The notes below the pieces were generated by a model. That model was not told the origin of the DNA and did not search any database. It was given only the letters and a program-made list of their open reading frames with translations. Positions 9,461 to 18,004 of a stretch of DNA of 64,000 nt are shown here, one piece after another. The stretch covers positions 88,447 to 152,446 of the forward strand of contig DYQY01000004.1 of the NCBI GenBank assembly GCA_020719045.1, given 5' to 3'. Both the position numbers and the translations under genes were made by a program. The stretch's first letter is position 1. Each line of letters begins with the position of its first letter. Source of the DNA: Candidatus Termititenax sp. Lineage in GTDB: Bacteria; Margulisbacteria; Riflemargulisbacteria; GWF2-35-9; DYQY01.

Positions 9461-10700
9461 TGAAACATCTCAAATCTATTTTTATCACTTATTAAGTGTT
9501 TCATAGCTTCAACTGAAAGTGTTTCTGAATAAATCTTAATAAGAACATCTATTTTGTCTTTAATTATTTCATCTATAATATGAACTAATTTAGTAATTTT
9601 ATCGAAATCAATGTTGAAATTTAAGTTAATTTGTTTCTTCTCTAAATCCGAAATTATATAGGATTTTAGTTCTGATATATCATGATTAAAAGCATCTAAC
9701 TCTACATCAACTCCTAACGATGAAAATTTATTCTTGTGCTCAAGCAATACTTGCTCAACAAAAAATTCACGAAAAAAAGATAAAGACATATTAACAGATT
9801 CATTCAACTGTTTATATGTCTCGCTAAATAATATTTTATAAGAATCAATTAATTGCTCTGCTTCACCTACTATTTTTTGTCCACAAAAAACACAATTGGG
9901 ATGATCTTCTTTTAATAAAGAAGTCCCTTTTTCTAAAAAAAACATTCCTTCATAACTTTTTTTATTAAAATTACCTAATATATGTGTTTTTATTTTCCCT
10001 TGCTCCACCTCAATAGTCCGAGAAAGGTCATCATATCTAATTTTATTAATTATATTTAATTTATCTTTTAAAGAATTCAATAGATCCTTAATAACTAGTT
10101 GATTGCCTATCGCTTGTAATTTTTTATCTATTTCAATAATTTGCTTATCAATATCTCTTTTTTCAGTATACCCTCTGAATTCTTTAAAATTAATAACATC
10201 CTTATTAAATGCACTATTGTATTGATTTGTGATTTCAGTCCTTTTCTTTTTATTTTCATCAAGCGCTTCTTTTGCTTGACTATAACTCATCTCAAGTTCA
10301 ATTCCTTTATCTCCAAGTATTATTGAAACTATCTTTTCTTGTTTGTTAGTGTCTAAAGACTCCTCACTATAAATATTCTCACTAATGTACTTATTATCAA
10401 AAATACAAACATCTTTTTTGTGATTCCATGAACCACTTTCAAAAACATAATTAATCAAATCATCCTTAATAACTACTTTTTGTTCAGTTGTGAATTAAAA
10501 GTCTTTCTACCAATAATGAAATCACTATTCCCTGTACTTAATGACCTAAATATTGATACTAACGTACTTTTGCCATGTGTATTTTTCCCAAAAATAAAAG
10601 TATATTTTTTAAAAGATAACTCACTTAAACCAGAAGAAAAACTAACAAATCTGCCAACATTTTTGATATTTAATATTTTTTCTATCAACTTCGACTCCAA
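9409..10700 (-). pseudogene. Frameshifted, C-terminally truncated AAA_13-type (RloC/PrrC-like) ATPase
   Basis: ORF 10473..10700 has Walker A (FIFGKNTHGKSTL). Reading through in the -1 frame at a 5-A run continues ...NSQLNK/VVIKDDLINYVFESGSWNHKKDVCIFDNKYI. The second ORF has CxxC (HPNCVFCGQKI) but no Walker B and ends out of frame inside the ORF6N remnant. Confidence 0.75.
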
Positions 10701-10733
10701 AGATTATCAACTCTTAATTACAAAATGTAATTG

Positions 10734-11432
10734 CTACTCAAATTGAGACCAATACGATTCCTCAATAAAAATCATATTTTTATTAGATTTAACTACCCAA
10801 GAAACAAAATCCCGAAAATCATCCTCGTTTAATCCAACTATCTTAGTAATTCCTTCAAGTTCCATCCATTTATGCTGTCCATTATTAGCATTTAATCTAT
10901 ACCATTTAATTATTTCAGTATTATTTCTAATAGCAGAACTTGAACTATTCTCAGTGTTGCTTCTATTCTTTACTTGAAGCAACTGTCCTCGCTCATTACA
11001 GAAATCTACCGCCCTAATTGATGCTCCCCAGCAACAATACCAACCATATGGTCTCAATTTAATACTCAAATACTCCTCTAATAACTGTCCCAAAATATTT
11101 TCAGCTGACATCGAAAGCCTATGAGCATATTTAATTATTTCTAAATCCATATTTGTTACCTTAGGCAATCTTTCAACTAAAATAAAATCAATTAAAGAAT
11201 CTGGGATTGTACCTATTGGATTACTTCTTCTCAGTGATGGTCTGTTTAAATAACCTTTAAAATATTTTTTAAGCCACTTCTTAATTTCTTTCTCATCAGG
11301 CATCTTATTGCAGTCTTGCTTTATCCAAGTTGTAAAAACAACCTCAGCTTCATGACACCACTCATATCCAGCTTCTCCAATTTCTTCCAAATACGTTCTT
11401 GCTAATTTGATATAATGTTGATGTGTGAGCAT
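10734..11432 (-). CDS. Type II restriction endonuclease, SinI family (predicted GGWCC)
   Basis: RE_SinI-like pattern: AENILGQLLEEYLSIKLRPYGWYCCWGASIRAVDFC...LLQVKNRSNTENSSSSAIRNNTEIIKWYR; adjacent to an m5C MTase. Confidence 0.82.
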   Translation of the reverse strand: MLTHQHYIKLARTYLEEIGEAGYEWCHEAEVVFTTWIKQDCNKMPDEKEIKKWLKKYFKGYLNRPSLRRSNPIGTIPDSLIDFILVERLPKVTNMDLEIIKYAHRLSMSAENILGQLLEEYLSIKLRPYGWYCCWGASIRAVDFCNERGQLLQVKNRSNTENSSSSAIRNNTEIIKWYRLNANNGQHKWMELEGITKIVGLNEDDFRDFVSWVVKSNKNMIFIEESYWSQFE

Positions 11433-11472
11433 ACTCTAAATATTACATCATCTATAACAAAAAGTGAAATTG

Positions 11473-12828
11473 CTATATAAAATCTAAATGACTAGTATTC
11501 TTATATCTAGAATAATTAAATTCAGGATATTCTTTTATACCTTCACCATTTAATAACTTCACCACATGTTTTCCAATAGCATAACCAAGGCTTACTGGAA
11601 CGGCATTTCCAATCTGTTTATATTTATCTATCAAAGTGCCACAAACTATCCAATCATCCGGAAATTCTTGAACTCTCTTATATTCCTGCACACTAAGTGG
11701 TCTATCCTCTTTTGGATGAGCTAAATCTGTAGCAGGCATAGCTGGATGAGTAACAAGAGTAGGAGAAGGCTCATCCCAGTCTAACCTTCTTAAAAACCCA
11801 GTCTTTCCTCCACCTGCATAATAAGATGCTCCTAATGCTTTCTTCTGTTTTTCTACTGGTAAATTCTTCCAATTTTCTCCTGACTTAAGCAATCTATAAT
11901 AAACTAATCTCTTCTCAGGAAATGCAATATATTCATGATTAGCTGTTTTTAAATCCTTTACTACACTTTTAAATGTATTCCATTTTAGCAATCCAAATTC
12001 GCCTTTTTCAGAATGAGTTGGCTCAAGAAATGGAACTATTTTGCCATCTCTTGAACAAATCATAACAACTCTTTCCCTTTTTTGAGGAGAACCGAAATTA
12101 GCTGAATTATATAAATTAAAAGAAACCCCATATCCTGCTTCTTTTAATAAAGACAAAATGTATCTTAATGCTCCACCTTTTTGTTCATCAAGTGATAAAG
12201 GAGAAAAGGCAGTACCTCTTTCAGAATGGGGTCTGTGCAACATTGGAGCAGACAACAGCCCCCTTACGTTTTCAATAACTGCAAATTTAGGATTTAGACC
12301 AATTATCCTTTCAATAAAAGTAAGAAAAACATTACCACGTTCGTCATTAAAACCATGCCGATTCCCAGCTGTACTAAATGCCTGACAAGGTGGGCCTCCT
12401 AAAATTACATCAATTTCTTGATTATCAGTTAATCCTGCATATTCTCGAATATCACCTACAGAATACTCACTAATATTACCAATTAATCCAATGTCTGGAT
12501 TATTCGCAAGGATTGTTTGTCTGCAACGTTTATCTATTTCTGATGCTAAACGAACAGAAATGCCTGCTTTCTCTATACCAATATCAAGCCCCATTGCTCC
12601 TGAAAAAAAACTCAATGCTACTATCTCAGACTTCTTGTTATCAGTGAACTTTCTGTCAGATACTAAGCTATTTTTAAATTCATTTTTAGGTAAAGTATTT
12701 TGAAATGCAACCCAAGTACTCCCAACTTTCTTGCCAGGAAGAGATCCTTCTCTTAATAACGTTCTAATATGTTGTTCTGATTTATCATTTTTCTTTGATA
12801 TTTCTTCAACCGAATATAAATTCATCAT
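11473..12828 (-). CDS. DNA (cytosine-5) methyltransferase with N-terminal HTH (SinI-type partner)
   Basis: m5C motifs: FFSGAMGLDIGIEKAG (I), GGPPCQAFSTAG (IV), ENVRG (VI), QKRERVVMI (VIII), KQIGNAVP (X). N-terminus SVEEISKKNDKSEQHIRTLLREGSLPGKKVGSTW is excisionase/MerR-like HTH. Confidence 0.96.
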   Translation of the reverse strand: MMNLYSVEEISKKNDKSEQHIRTLLREGSLPGKKVGSTWVAFQNTLPKNEFKNSLVSDRKFTDNKKSEIVALSFFSGAMGLDIGIEKAGISVRLASEIDKRCRQTILANNPDIGLIGNISEYSVGDIREYAGLTDNQEIDVILGGPPCQAFSTAGNRHGFNDERGNVFLTFIERIIGLNPKFAVIENVRGLLSAPMLHRPHSERGTAFSPLSLDEQKGGALRYILSLLKEAGYGVSFNLYNSANFGSPQKRERVVMICSRDGKIVPFLEPTHSEKGEFGLLKWNTFKSVVKDLKTANHEYIAFPEKRLVYYRLLKSGENWKNLPVEKQKKALGASYYAGGGKTGFLRRLDWDEPSPTLVTHPAMPATDLAHPKEDRPLSVQEYKRVQEFPDDWIVCGTLIDKYKQIGNAVPVSLGYAIGKHVVKLLNGEGIKEYPEFNYSRYKNTSHLDFI

Positions 12829-12849
12829 AGGTACCTTTATTTTATTTCT

Positions 12850-12863
12850 TATACGAAAGTATA
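12850..12863. promoter_or_regulatory. Inverted repeat TATAC-GAAA-GTATA upstream of the methyltransferase start
   Basis: 5-bp arms read directly, ~20-35 bp upstream of the MTase ATG, overlapping the likely promoter. Confidence 0.45.
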
Positions 12864-13015
12864 TAATAGGTTCCTTTAGATTTCAAGAAAACATTTTGGG
12901 GGTAATTATGTTATGAATATACTATCTAGCATAATAAATATAATCATCTTTCACAAGAACATTTTCTATTCCGCTACATTAAAAGTGACCGAACAACTGT
13001 TTGAAAGGATATAAA

Positions 13016-13034
13016 ATTGCAGAAATTCTGCAAT
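13016..13034. repeat. Perfect palindrome ATTGCAGAA-A-TTCTGCAAT
   Basis: 9-bp arms with a single central base; intergenic, inside the right island boundary. Confidence 0.75.
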
Positions 13035-13042
13035 CATTTTTC

Positions 13043-13195
13043 CGAGTACGGAACTTGAACAAGATGACTTTGTAGTAATTTTAGGAGCATGCCCACATAC
13101 GCTTGAATAATATTTTTCCATTCAACCAATGGGTGCGATTAAAATTACCCAAAAGTCACGCAGTGAATTGTAGCACTCTTGATTTTTTTGCTTCG
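13043..13195 (-). repeat. Right copy of diverged inverted repeat bounding the R-M island
   Basis: Reverse complement contains AAATCAAGAG, CGTGACTTTTGGGTAATTTT, CGCACCC and AAAATTACTACAAAGtCATCTTGtTCAAG in the same order as 8860-8990. Confidence 0.8.
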
Positions 13196-13244
13196 TTTGG
13201 ACTTGTACTGAGCATGTCGAAGTATCAAGGCAAAAATGAAGAGA

Positions 13245-15284
13245 TTAGTTCATGCCTTCGCTACCTATAAACAAACTTGGTCGTTTATACATTTCATCAA
13301 ACACTGTTTGATACTCATTACTATCTTGTTTCTCAACAACTTCTTCAGCAATCTTTCTTGCCTCATGAATCATCTTTTCATCTTTAATGAGGTTAGCAAC
13401 CAGCATGGTAGGTAACCCGCTTTGTTTCGCTCCAAAATAATCCCCTGGTCCTCTTAATTCCAAGTCTACCTCTGCTAATTCAAACCCATTAGTTGTAGCA
13501 ACTAGTGCACCAATTCTCTTCTGAGATACCTCTGTTTTTGAAGTACTAATTAAATAACAAAAAGATGCTTTATTACTTCTACCAATACGTCCTCTAAGCT
13601 GATGTAATTGTGATAGCCCAAACCTTTCCGCATGCTCAATCACCATGATAGTAGCATCAGGCACGTCCACCCCAACCTCAATAACCGTTGTTGCAACAAG
13701 GATATCTATCTTCTTATCCCTAAAGTCCTTCATTACCTTATCTTTTTCTTCTTGTTTCATCTTCCCATGAAGAAGCCCTACATTTCTGTTTGGAAAATAA
13801 TTAGCTTTAATAAACTCAGAGCCTTCTGTTGCTGCTTTTAAGTCAATCTTTTCGCTCTCCTCTACTAATGGAAAAACCCAATATGCTTGATTACCCTTAG
13901 ATAGCTCTTCTTCAATTTTAATTAAAAGTGGCTTACTGATTTTCCTTAACCAATCAGTTTGTATCGGCGTTCTTCCAGGTGGCATCTCATCCAAAATTGA
14001 CTTATCTAAATCTCCATACAAGGTAAGCGTTAAAGTACGGGGAATCGGCGTTGCTGTAATGACCAACAAGTCAGCTTCTCCCCTTTTGGACTTTTGGCGA
14101 AGCGCTGACCTTTGCAGTACTCCAAACCTGTGTTGCTCATCAATAATTGCTAGGCCTAGGTTAGCAAACTCAACTTTATCCTGAATCAAAGCATGCGTAC
14201 CAACGACTACTTGCGCTGAACCATTGGCAACTAGATATTGTCTTCTATCCTTGCTCTTTGCAGTAATACTACCAACCAGAAGTTCTACCCTTACACCTAA
14301 TGGTTGCAAATAGCGAATCATCTTTTGGTAGTGCTGATAAGCAAGAATCTCGGTTGGAGCCATGATTGCAACTTGATAGTCATTCTCAACTGCTAAGAGA
14401 ATTGAAGACATAGCAACTTCTGTTTTACCAGAACCAACATCACCCTGCACCATCCGATTCATCGGTCTTAAGGAATTCATATCCTTCCTAACTTCTGCCA
14501 TAACACGCTCTTGTGCTCCAGTTAATCTATATGGAAGCGAATCGAAATATTGCTTACTTAGAGTATTCTTGAGCTCAAAAAATATTCCCTCTTCTTTGTC
14601 TCTGTCTTTTTTGCGATTCAACATTAGAGCTAACTGTAAATAAAAAATATCTTCAAAAATTAGTCGACGCTTAGCTGATAAGTAATTATCTCTATCCTTT
14701 GGGTAATGATAGTACCAAATCGCATGGCTTAATGTCATTAAGGAGTACTTCTCCCGTAATTCAAGAGGAAGTGGGTCTAGTAAAGTTTTCAGCTCTTGCT
14801 TTAGACACTTTTCTACAATCATTCTAACTTGTTTTTGATATACGCCTTTGGTTAAAGAGTAAATGGGGATAATCTTGTCTACATTATCTTCGGTAACCAA
14901 CTCATGGTCACTTACCTTCATAGTTTTCCGTCTTGAAATAGGATCTATTTCTATTTTCCCAGAAATAAGAACCTTCATACCAGACTTAAAGGCTTTTAGT
15001 AAAAAAGGCTGGTTAAACCAAGTTGCCTGCATCTCTCCTGTACTATCATCCATAAGAACATTCAGGATATGATACTTACCTTTTTTGTATTCAGTAACTC
15101 TGGAAATCCTACCAATGGCAAAAGTATCTTCACCTGGCACAAGATGATAAATCTTCTTTATGTTCCTTCTGTCTTGATACGATACTGGGAAAAAAGATAA
15201 AACATCTTTTGCTGTGAATAGACCTAACTTTTCTATTTTTTTTGCTAAAGAAGGACCGACACCTTTAACATACTGAATATCCAT
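13245..15284 (-). CDS. recG: ATP-dependent DNA helicase RecG
   Basis: MVQGDVGSGKTEVA, DEQHRFGV, ITATPIPRTL, GRIGRSNKASFCYL; C-terminal RecG wedge organisation. Confidence 0.97.
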   Translation of the reverse strand: MDIQYVKGVGPSLAKKIEKLGLFTAKDVLSFFPVSYQDRRNIKKIYHLVPGEDTFAIGRISRVTEYKKGKYHILNVLMDDSTGEMQATWFNQPFLLKAFKSGMKVLISGKIEIDPISRRKTMKVSDHELVTEDNVDKIIPIYSLTKGVYQKQVRMIVEKCLKQELKTLLDPLPLELREKYSLMTLSHAIWYYHYPKDRDNYLSAKRRLIFEDIFYLQLALMLNRKKDRDKEEGIFFELKNTLSKQYFDSLPYRLTGAQERVMAEVRKDMNSLRPMNRMVQGDVGSGKTEVAMSSILLAVENDYQVAIMAPTEILAYQHYQKMIRYLQPLGVRVELLVGSITAKSKDRRQYLVANGSAQVVVGTHALIQDKVEFANLGLAIIDEQHRFGVLQRSALRQKSKRGEADLLVITATPIPRTLTLTLYGDLDKSILDEMPPGRTPIQTDWLRKISKPLLIKIEEELSKGNQAYWVFPLVEESEKIDLKAATEGSEFIKANYFPNRNVGLLHGKMKQEEKDKVMKDFRDKKIDILVATTVIEVGVDVPDATIMVIEHAERFGLSQLHQLRGRIGRSNKASFCYLISTSKTEVSQKRIGALVATTNGFELAEVDLELRGPGDYFGAKQSGLPTMLVANLIKDEKMIHEARKIAEEVVEKQDSNEYQTVFDEMYKRPSLFIGSEGMN

Positions 15285-15292
15285 TCAAGCGT

Positions 15293-15853
15293 CTAGGATT
15301 CTTCTACTTGCTCTAACCCTAACACATCACTCAAAATATGAGTAAGTTCTTCAGAAAGCACCTTTGGGACTTTAATTGTAAGAAACTCTTCAGCTTCAGC
15401 AGCTTTATCTTTGGCAATCCAATCAGTATTCTTAAGTATGTACTTAAGAGCACTTCTATTAACTTTCCTACTTACTCGCTTTGCTTCATCTTCGATAGTT
15501 TTTTTCATATTCTTAACTATCTCGTTTTCCTGAGACTTATCTCGGATTCCTTGAAGAGCTTTCTCTTCTACTTTCTTATCAATCTCTACTTTTTTATCTT
15601 CTTTATTCTTTGTATCTGCTACTTGCTGGGACACTACTTGTCCAGCTTGTGCTATTTGACCAGGCTGTGGTGCTTGGTTAGCTACAGGTTGCTGTTGTGG
15701 GATTGGTGCTTGCTGTACATTAGGCATTTGTTGATTAGGCATCATAGGCTGAGTCTGGTCTACTGGTCTATTTTGAACTGAACTTGGCTGAATAACTCCT
15801 GGTTTTGGAGCCATACTTGGCATTTGTGGGGCACCTGAAATGGGATTTACCAA
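15293..15853 (-). CDS. Pro/Gln-rich hypothetical protein with charged helical C-terminus
   Basis: Low-complexity N-terminus (PNQQMPNVQQAPIPQQQPVANQ...), K/E-rich helix, C-terminal conserved-looking segment; same strand as recG with a short gap. Confidence 0.65.
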   Translation of the reverse strand: MVNPISGAPQMPSMAPKPGVIQPSSVQNRPVDQTQPMMPNQQMPNVQQAPIPQQQPVANQAPQPGQIAQAGQVVSQQVADTKNKEDKKVEIDKKVEEKALQGIRDKSQENEIVKNMKKTIEDEAKRVSRKVNRSALKYILKNTDWIAKDKAAEAEEFLTIKVPKVLSEELTHILSDVLGLEQVEES

Positions 15854-15917
15854 TTACATCACCTATACTTTCCTAATTAATACTTTTAAATATTATACAT
15901 TAATTACTTAAATAATA

Positions 15918-15949
15918 AAGAAAGGGGAACAAAACAGTCCCCCTTTCTT
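15918..15949 (-). terminator. Rho-independent terminator of the 15977..16549 gene
   Basis: AAGAAAGGGG...CCCCTTTCTT hairpin followed on the minus strand by TTTATTATTT. Confidence 0.75.
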
Positions 15950-15976
15950 GAAATCTCAAACACTCAAACTCTTAAA

Positions 15977-16549
15977 CTATATACCTACTGCTAATCCAGC
16001 TCTGAAGTAAAGACCATTACGATTAACATTGCTCATATCAAAAGAACCGCCAATAACTTGTTTGTTAACTTCTGTTTGACCATCAACCAACTTAAAAAGC
16101 ATTCCAGCTTGACCAAAATATGAAACAAGTGGGATTAACTCTTTCTGATAATGGATAAATGCCCCACCATAGATACTTCCAGGTAGTGCTACTGTCTGCG
16201 TACCATTGTCACCTGTAAGTAAATCTACAAGCAATGTTCCACCAACATTACAATCCATGATTGAAAAAGGAAGTTTTGCTTGCATCTCAAACGCTGTTGC
16301 TTTCATTTTAGCTGTACCTGAAAATGAAACACCACCAATAGTACCTGTACCTGTAACATCAGCATCACCAAGCATATGCAAATAAAATGTAGTGTCTACC
16401 AAAGGAATTAATGGGAAATTTAAACCAAGACCTAACCCACCCTGTTTTGCAAACGCAGAATACGTTCCCTCTACTCTTAATAAAGAAAAGGACATCGATG
16501 TCATTAACAAAACCGCAACCATTAACCCAACTACTCTAAACTTTTTCAT
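15977..16549 (-). CDS. Hypothetical secreted beta-barrel-like protein
   Basis: AGGAGGTAAAG SD before MKKFRVVGLMVAVLLMTSMSFS signal peptide (start trimmed from the ORF-track Met); strand-rich GLGLNFPLIPLVDTTFYLHMLG. Confidence 0.65.
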   Translation of the reverse strand: MKKFRVVGLMVAVLLMTSMSFSLLRVEGTYSAFAKQGGLGLGLNFPLIPLVDTTFYLHMLGDADVTGTGTIGGVSFSGTAKMKATAFEMQAKLPFSIMDCNVGGTLLVDLLTGDNGTQTVALPGSIYGGAFIHYQKELIPLVSYFGQAGMLFKLVDGQTEVNKQVIGGSFDMSNVNRNGLYFRAGLAVGI

Positions 16550-16641
16550 CTTTACCTCCTTATTTTTTGGTTTCACCCAATTAACTCTATTATACCAATA
16601 AATAAGAAATGATTAATAGTAAATAGCTTAAATCTCATTTG

Positions 16642-16670
16642 TTGCAATATTCATGGCTCTCTGCTATCAT
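16642..16670 (+). promoter_or_regulatory. Sigma70-type promoter for rpsT
   Basis: TTGCAA - 17 nt - TATCAT. Confidence 0.6.
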
Positions 16671-16723
16671 ACAATTTGCTTTTAAAATAACTAATTAATA
16701 TATTTAATACAGGAGAGGTACAC

Positions 16724-16987
16724 ATGGCTAACAGTAAATCAGCAATTAAAAGAATAGAAGTAGCGCAAAGAAACAAAGAGAGAAATGCTTCACAAGAATC
16801 TAGAATGAAATCAAGCATTAATAAAGCAATTACTGCTATTACTGCAAAAGACGAAAAAAGCGCTGAGATTCTAAAGAATACTATTAAGGTTGTAGATACC
16901 GTTGCAACCAAAGGCATTATTCATAAGAATAAAGCTAACAGAATCAAATCAAGATTAACAAAAAAGCTAAACAAAACAGCTGAATAG
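16724..16987 (+). CDS. rpsT: 30S ribosomal protein S20
   Basis: MANSKSAIKRIEVAQRNKERNASQESRMKSSINKAI...GIIHKNKANRIKSRLTKKLN; GGAGAGG SD. Confidence 0.96.
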   Translation: MANSKSAIKRIEVAQRNKERNASQESRMKSSINKAITAITAKDEKSAEILKNTIKVVDTVATKGIIHKNKANRIKSRLTKKLNKTAE

Positions 16988-17041
16988 CTCACTCCGTTAG
17001 CAGACGAATAGTGAATGGTGAAAAGTGAATAGAAAAAAATT

Positions 17042-17067
17042 AAAAGGCCTCTAATGAAGTCTTTTTT
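17042..17067. terminator. Probable bidirectional terminator between convergent rpsT and the WYL regulator gene
   Basis: AAAAGGCCTC-taat-GAAGTCTTTTTT imperfect hairpin with A and T tracts. Confidence 0.5.
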
Positions 17068-18004
17068 AATACATGCCAATCATATTTAATAAATCTTTTC
17101 TCATCCTTCGCCTAATCTCTATTGGCTCAAGAATCTCAGCTTGCGCACCAAACGACAAAAGCCAACGATAAGTTCCTTCTGTATCATTTGAAGTAAAGCT
17201 TAATAATGCCCTACCTTTATCATCTATCATTATCTCCGAAGATTGACCAAAGACTTTCTCTGACACAATACCAGATAACTCTTTAGCAAACCTAACGACA
17301 ACTTTAAGTTTTTGCTGTGAAATATTTTCTGAAACTGTATTATTTTGAACCACAGCAAATCCTGTCTTTAACACTCGTAACTCTACGATTTTATCTAATG
17401 CATATTTTGCTTCTTCATTTTTTTCATTCAAGGCAATCAAGAACCATTCACCAAAAATAAATGTAAGCCTTAATGGTTTAACGCTTAACTTTACAGACTT
17501 CTTGTTTGAAAGATGTGCTAAATGAACAATACTTAGAATCTTTCTATCTTCTATGGCAGAAGCAATAGTGCGTAACCTAGCAAAATATCTCTTATCCACA
17601 TCAATCTTGTCAGCAAGCTTTAAATCCATAGAAAATGTAGAAGAACTCAAGTCAACTTTATCATCTAAAATAGAAGAGAATTTCTTAAAAGCCGACTCAA
17701 TGATTGTGTAATAAGGGGTATCTTTATAGTTCTCAAGCACAACTCTACCAAGCAACAAGGAAACAATATCACCCTCGGTTAAGGAAATATCCTCAAGCTT
17801 AAATTCCTTACTATAATAATACCCATTCTTGCTCTTGGAGTACCTTAACGGTGCGCTAAAAGATTTCTTCATAAAATCAATATCTCTTAAGATTGTTCTG
17901 TCGGATACATTAAAAAAATGTTGCAATGTCTGACAGTTCGGAAAAGTATTCGCCCTTACAAGTTTATCTATTTCTAATATTCTAAGGTAAGATTCATTAA
18001 CCAT
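17066..18004 (-). CDS. WYL-domain HTH transcriptional regulator
   Basis: N-terminal HTH (FNVSDRTILRDIDFMKK) and WYL-type body (PLRLTFIFGEWFLIALNEKNEEAKYALDKI). Confidence 0.85.
   Translation of the reverse strand: MVNESYLRILEIDKLVRANTFPNCQTLQHFFNVSDRTILRDIDFMKKSFSAPLRYSKSKNGYYYSKEFKLEDISLTEGDIVSLLLGRVVLENYKDTPYYTIIESAFKKFSSILDDKVDLSSSTFSMDLKLADKIDVDKRYFARLRTIASAIEDRKILSIVHLAHLSNKKSVKLSVKPLRLTFIFGEWFLIALNEKNEEAKYALDKIVELRVLKTGFAVVQNNTVSENISQQKLKVVVRFAKELSGIVSEKVFGQSSEIMIDDKGRALLSFTSNDTEGTYRWLLSFGAQAEILEPIEIRRRMRKDLLNMIGMY

Noticed and set aside
10470-10485. Programmed -1 frameshift in the AAA_13 gene
   Set aside because: C AAA AAG is not a good X XXY YYZ heptamer and the 3' end of the gene is also lost, so decay is the simpler reading.
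15338-15781. 147-aa plus-strand ORF
   Set aside because: Antisense to the P/Q-rich gene; composition is a reverse-strand artefact of that low-complexity sequence.
16651-16917. 88-aa minus ORF
   Set aside because: Antisense to rpsT, which has a clear promoter, SD and family match.
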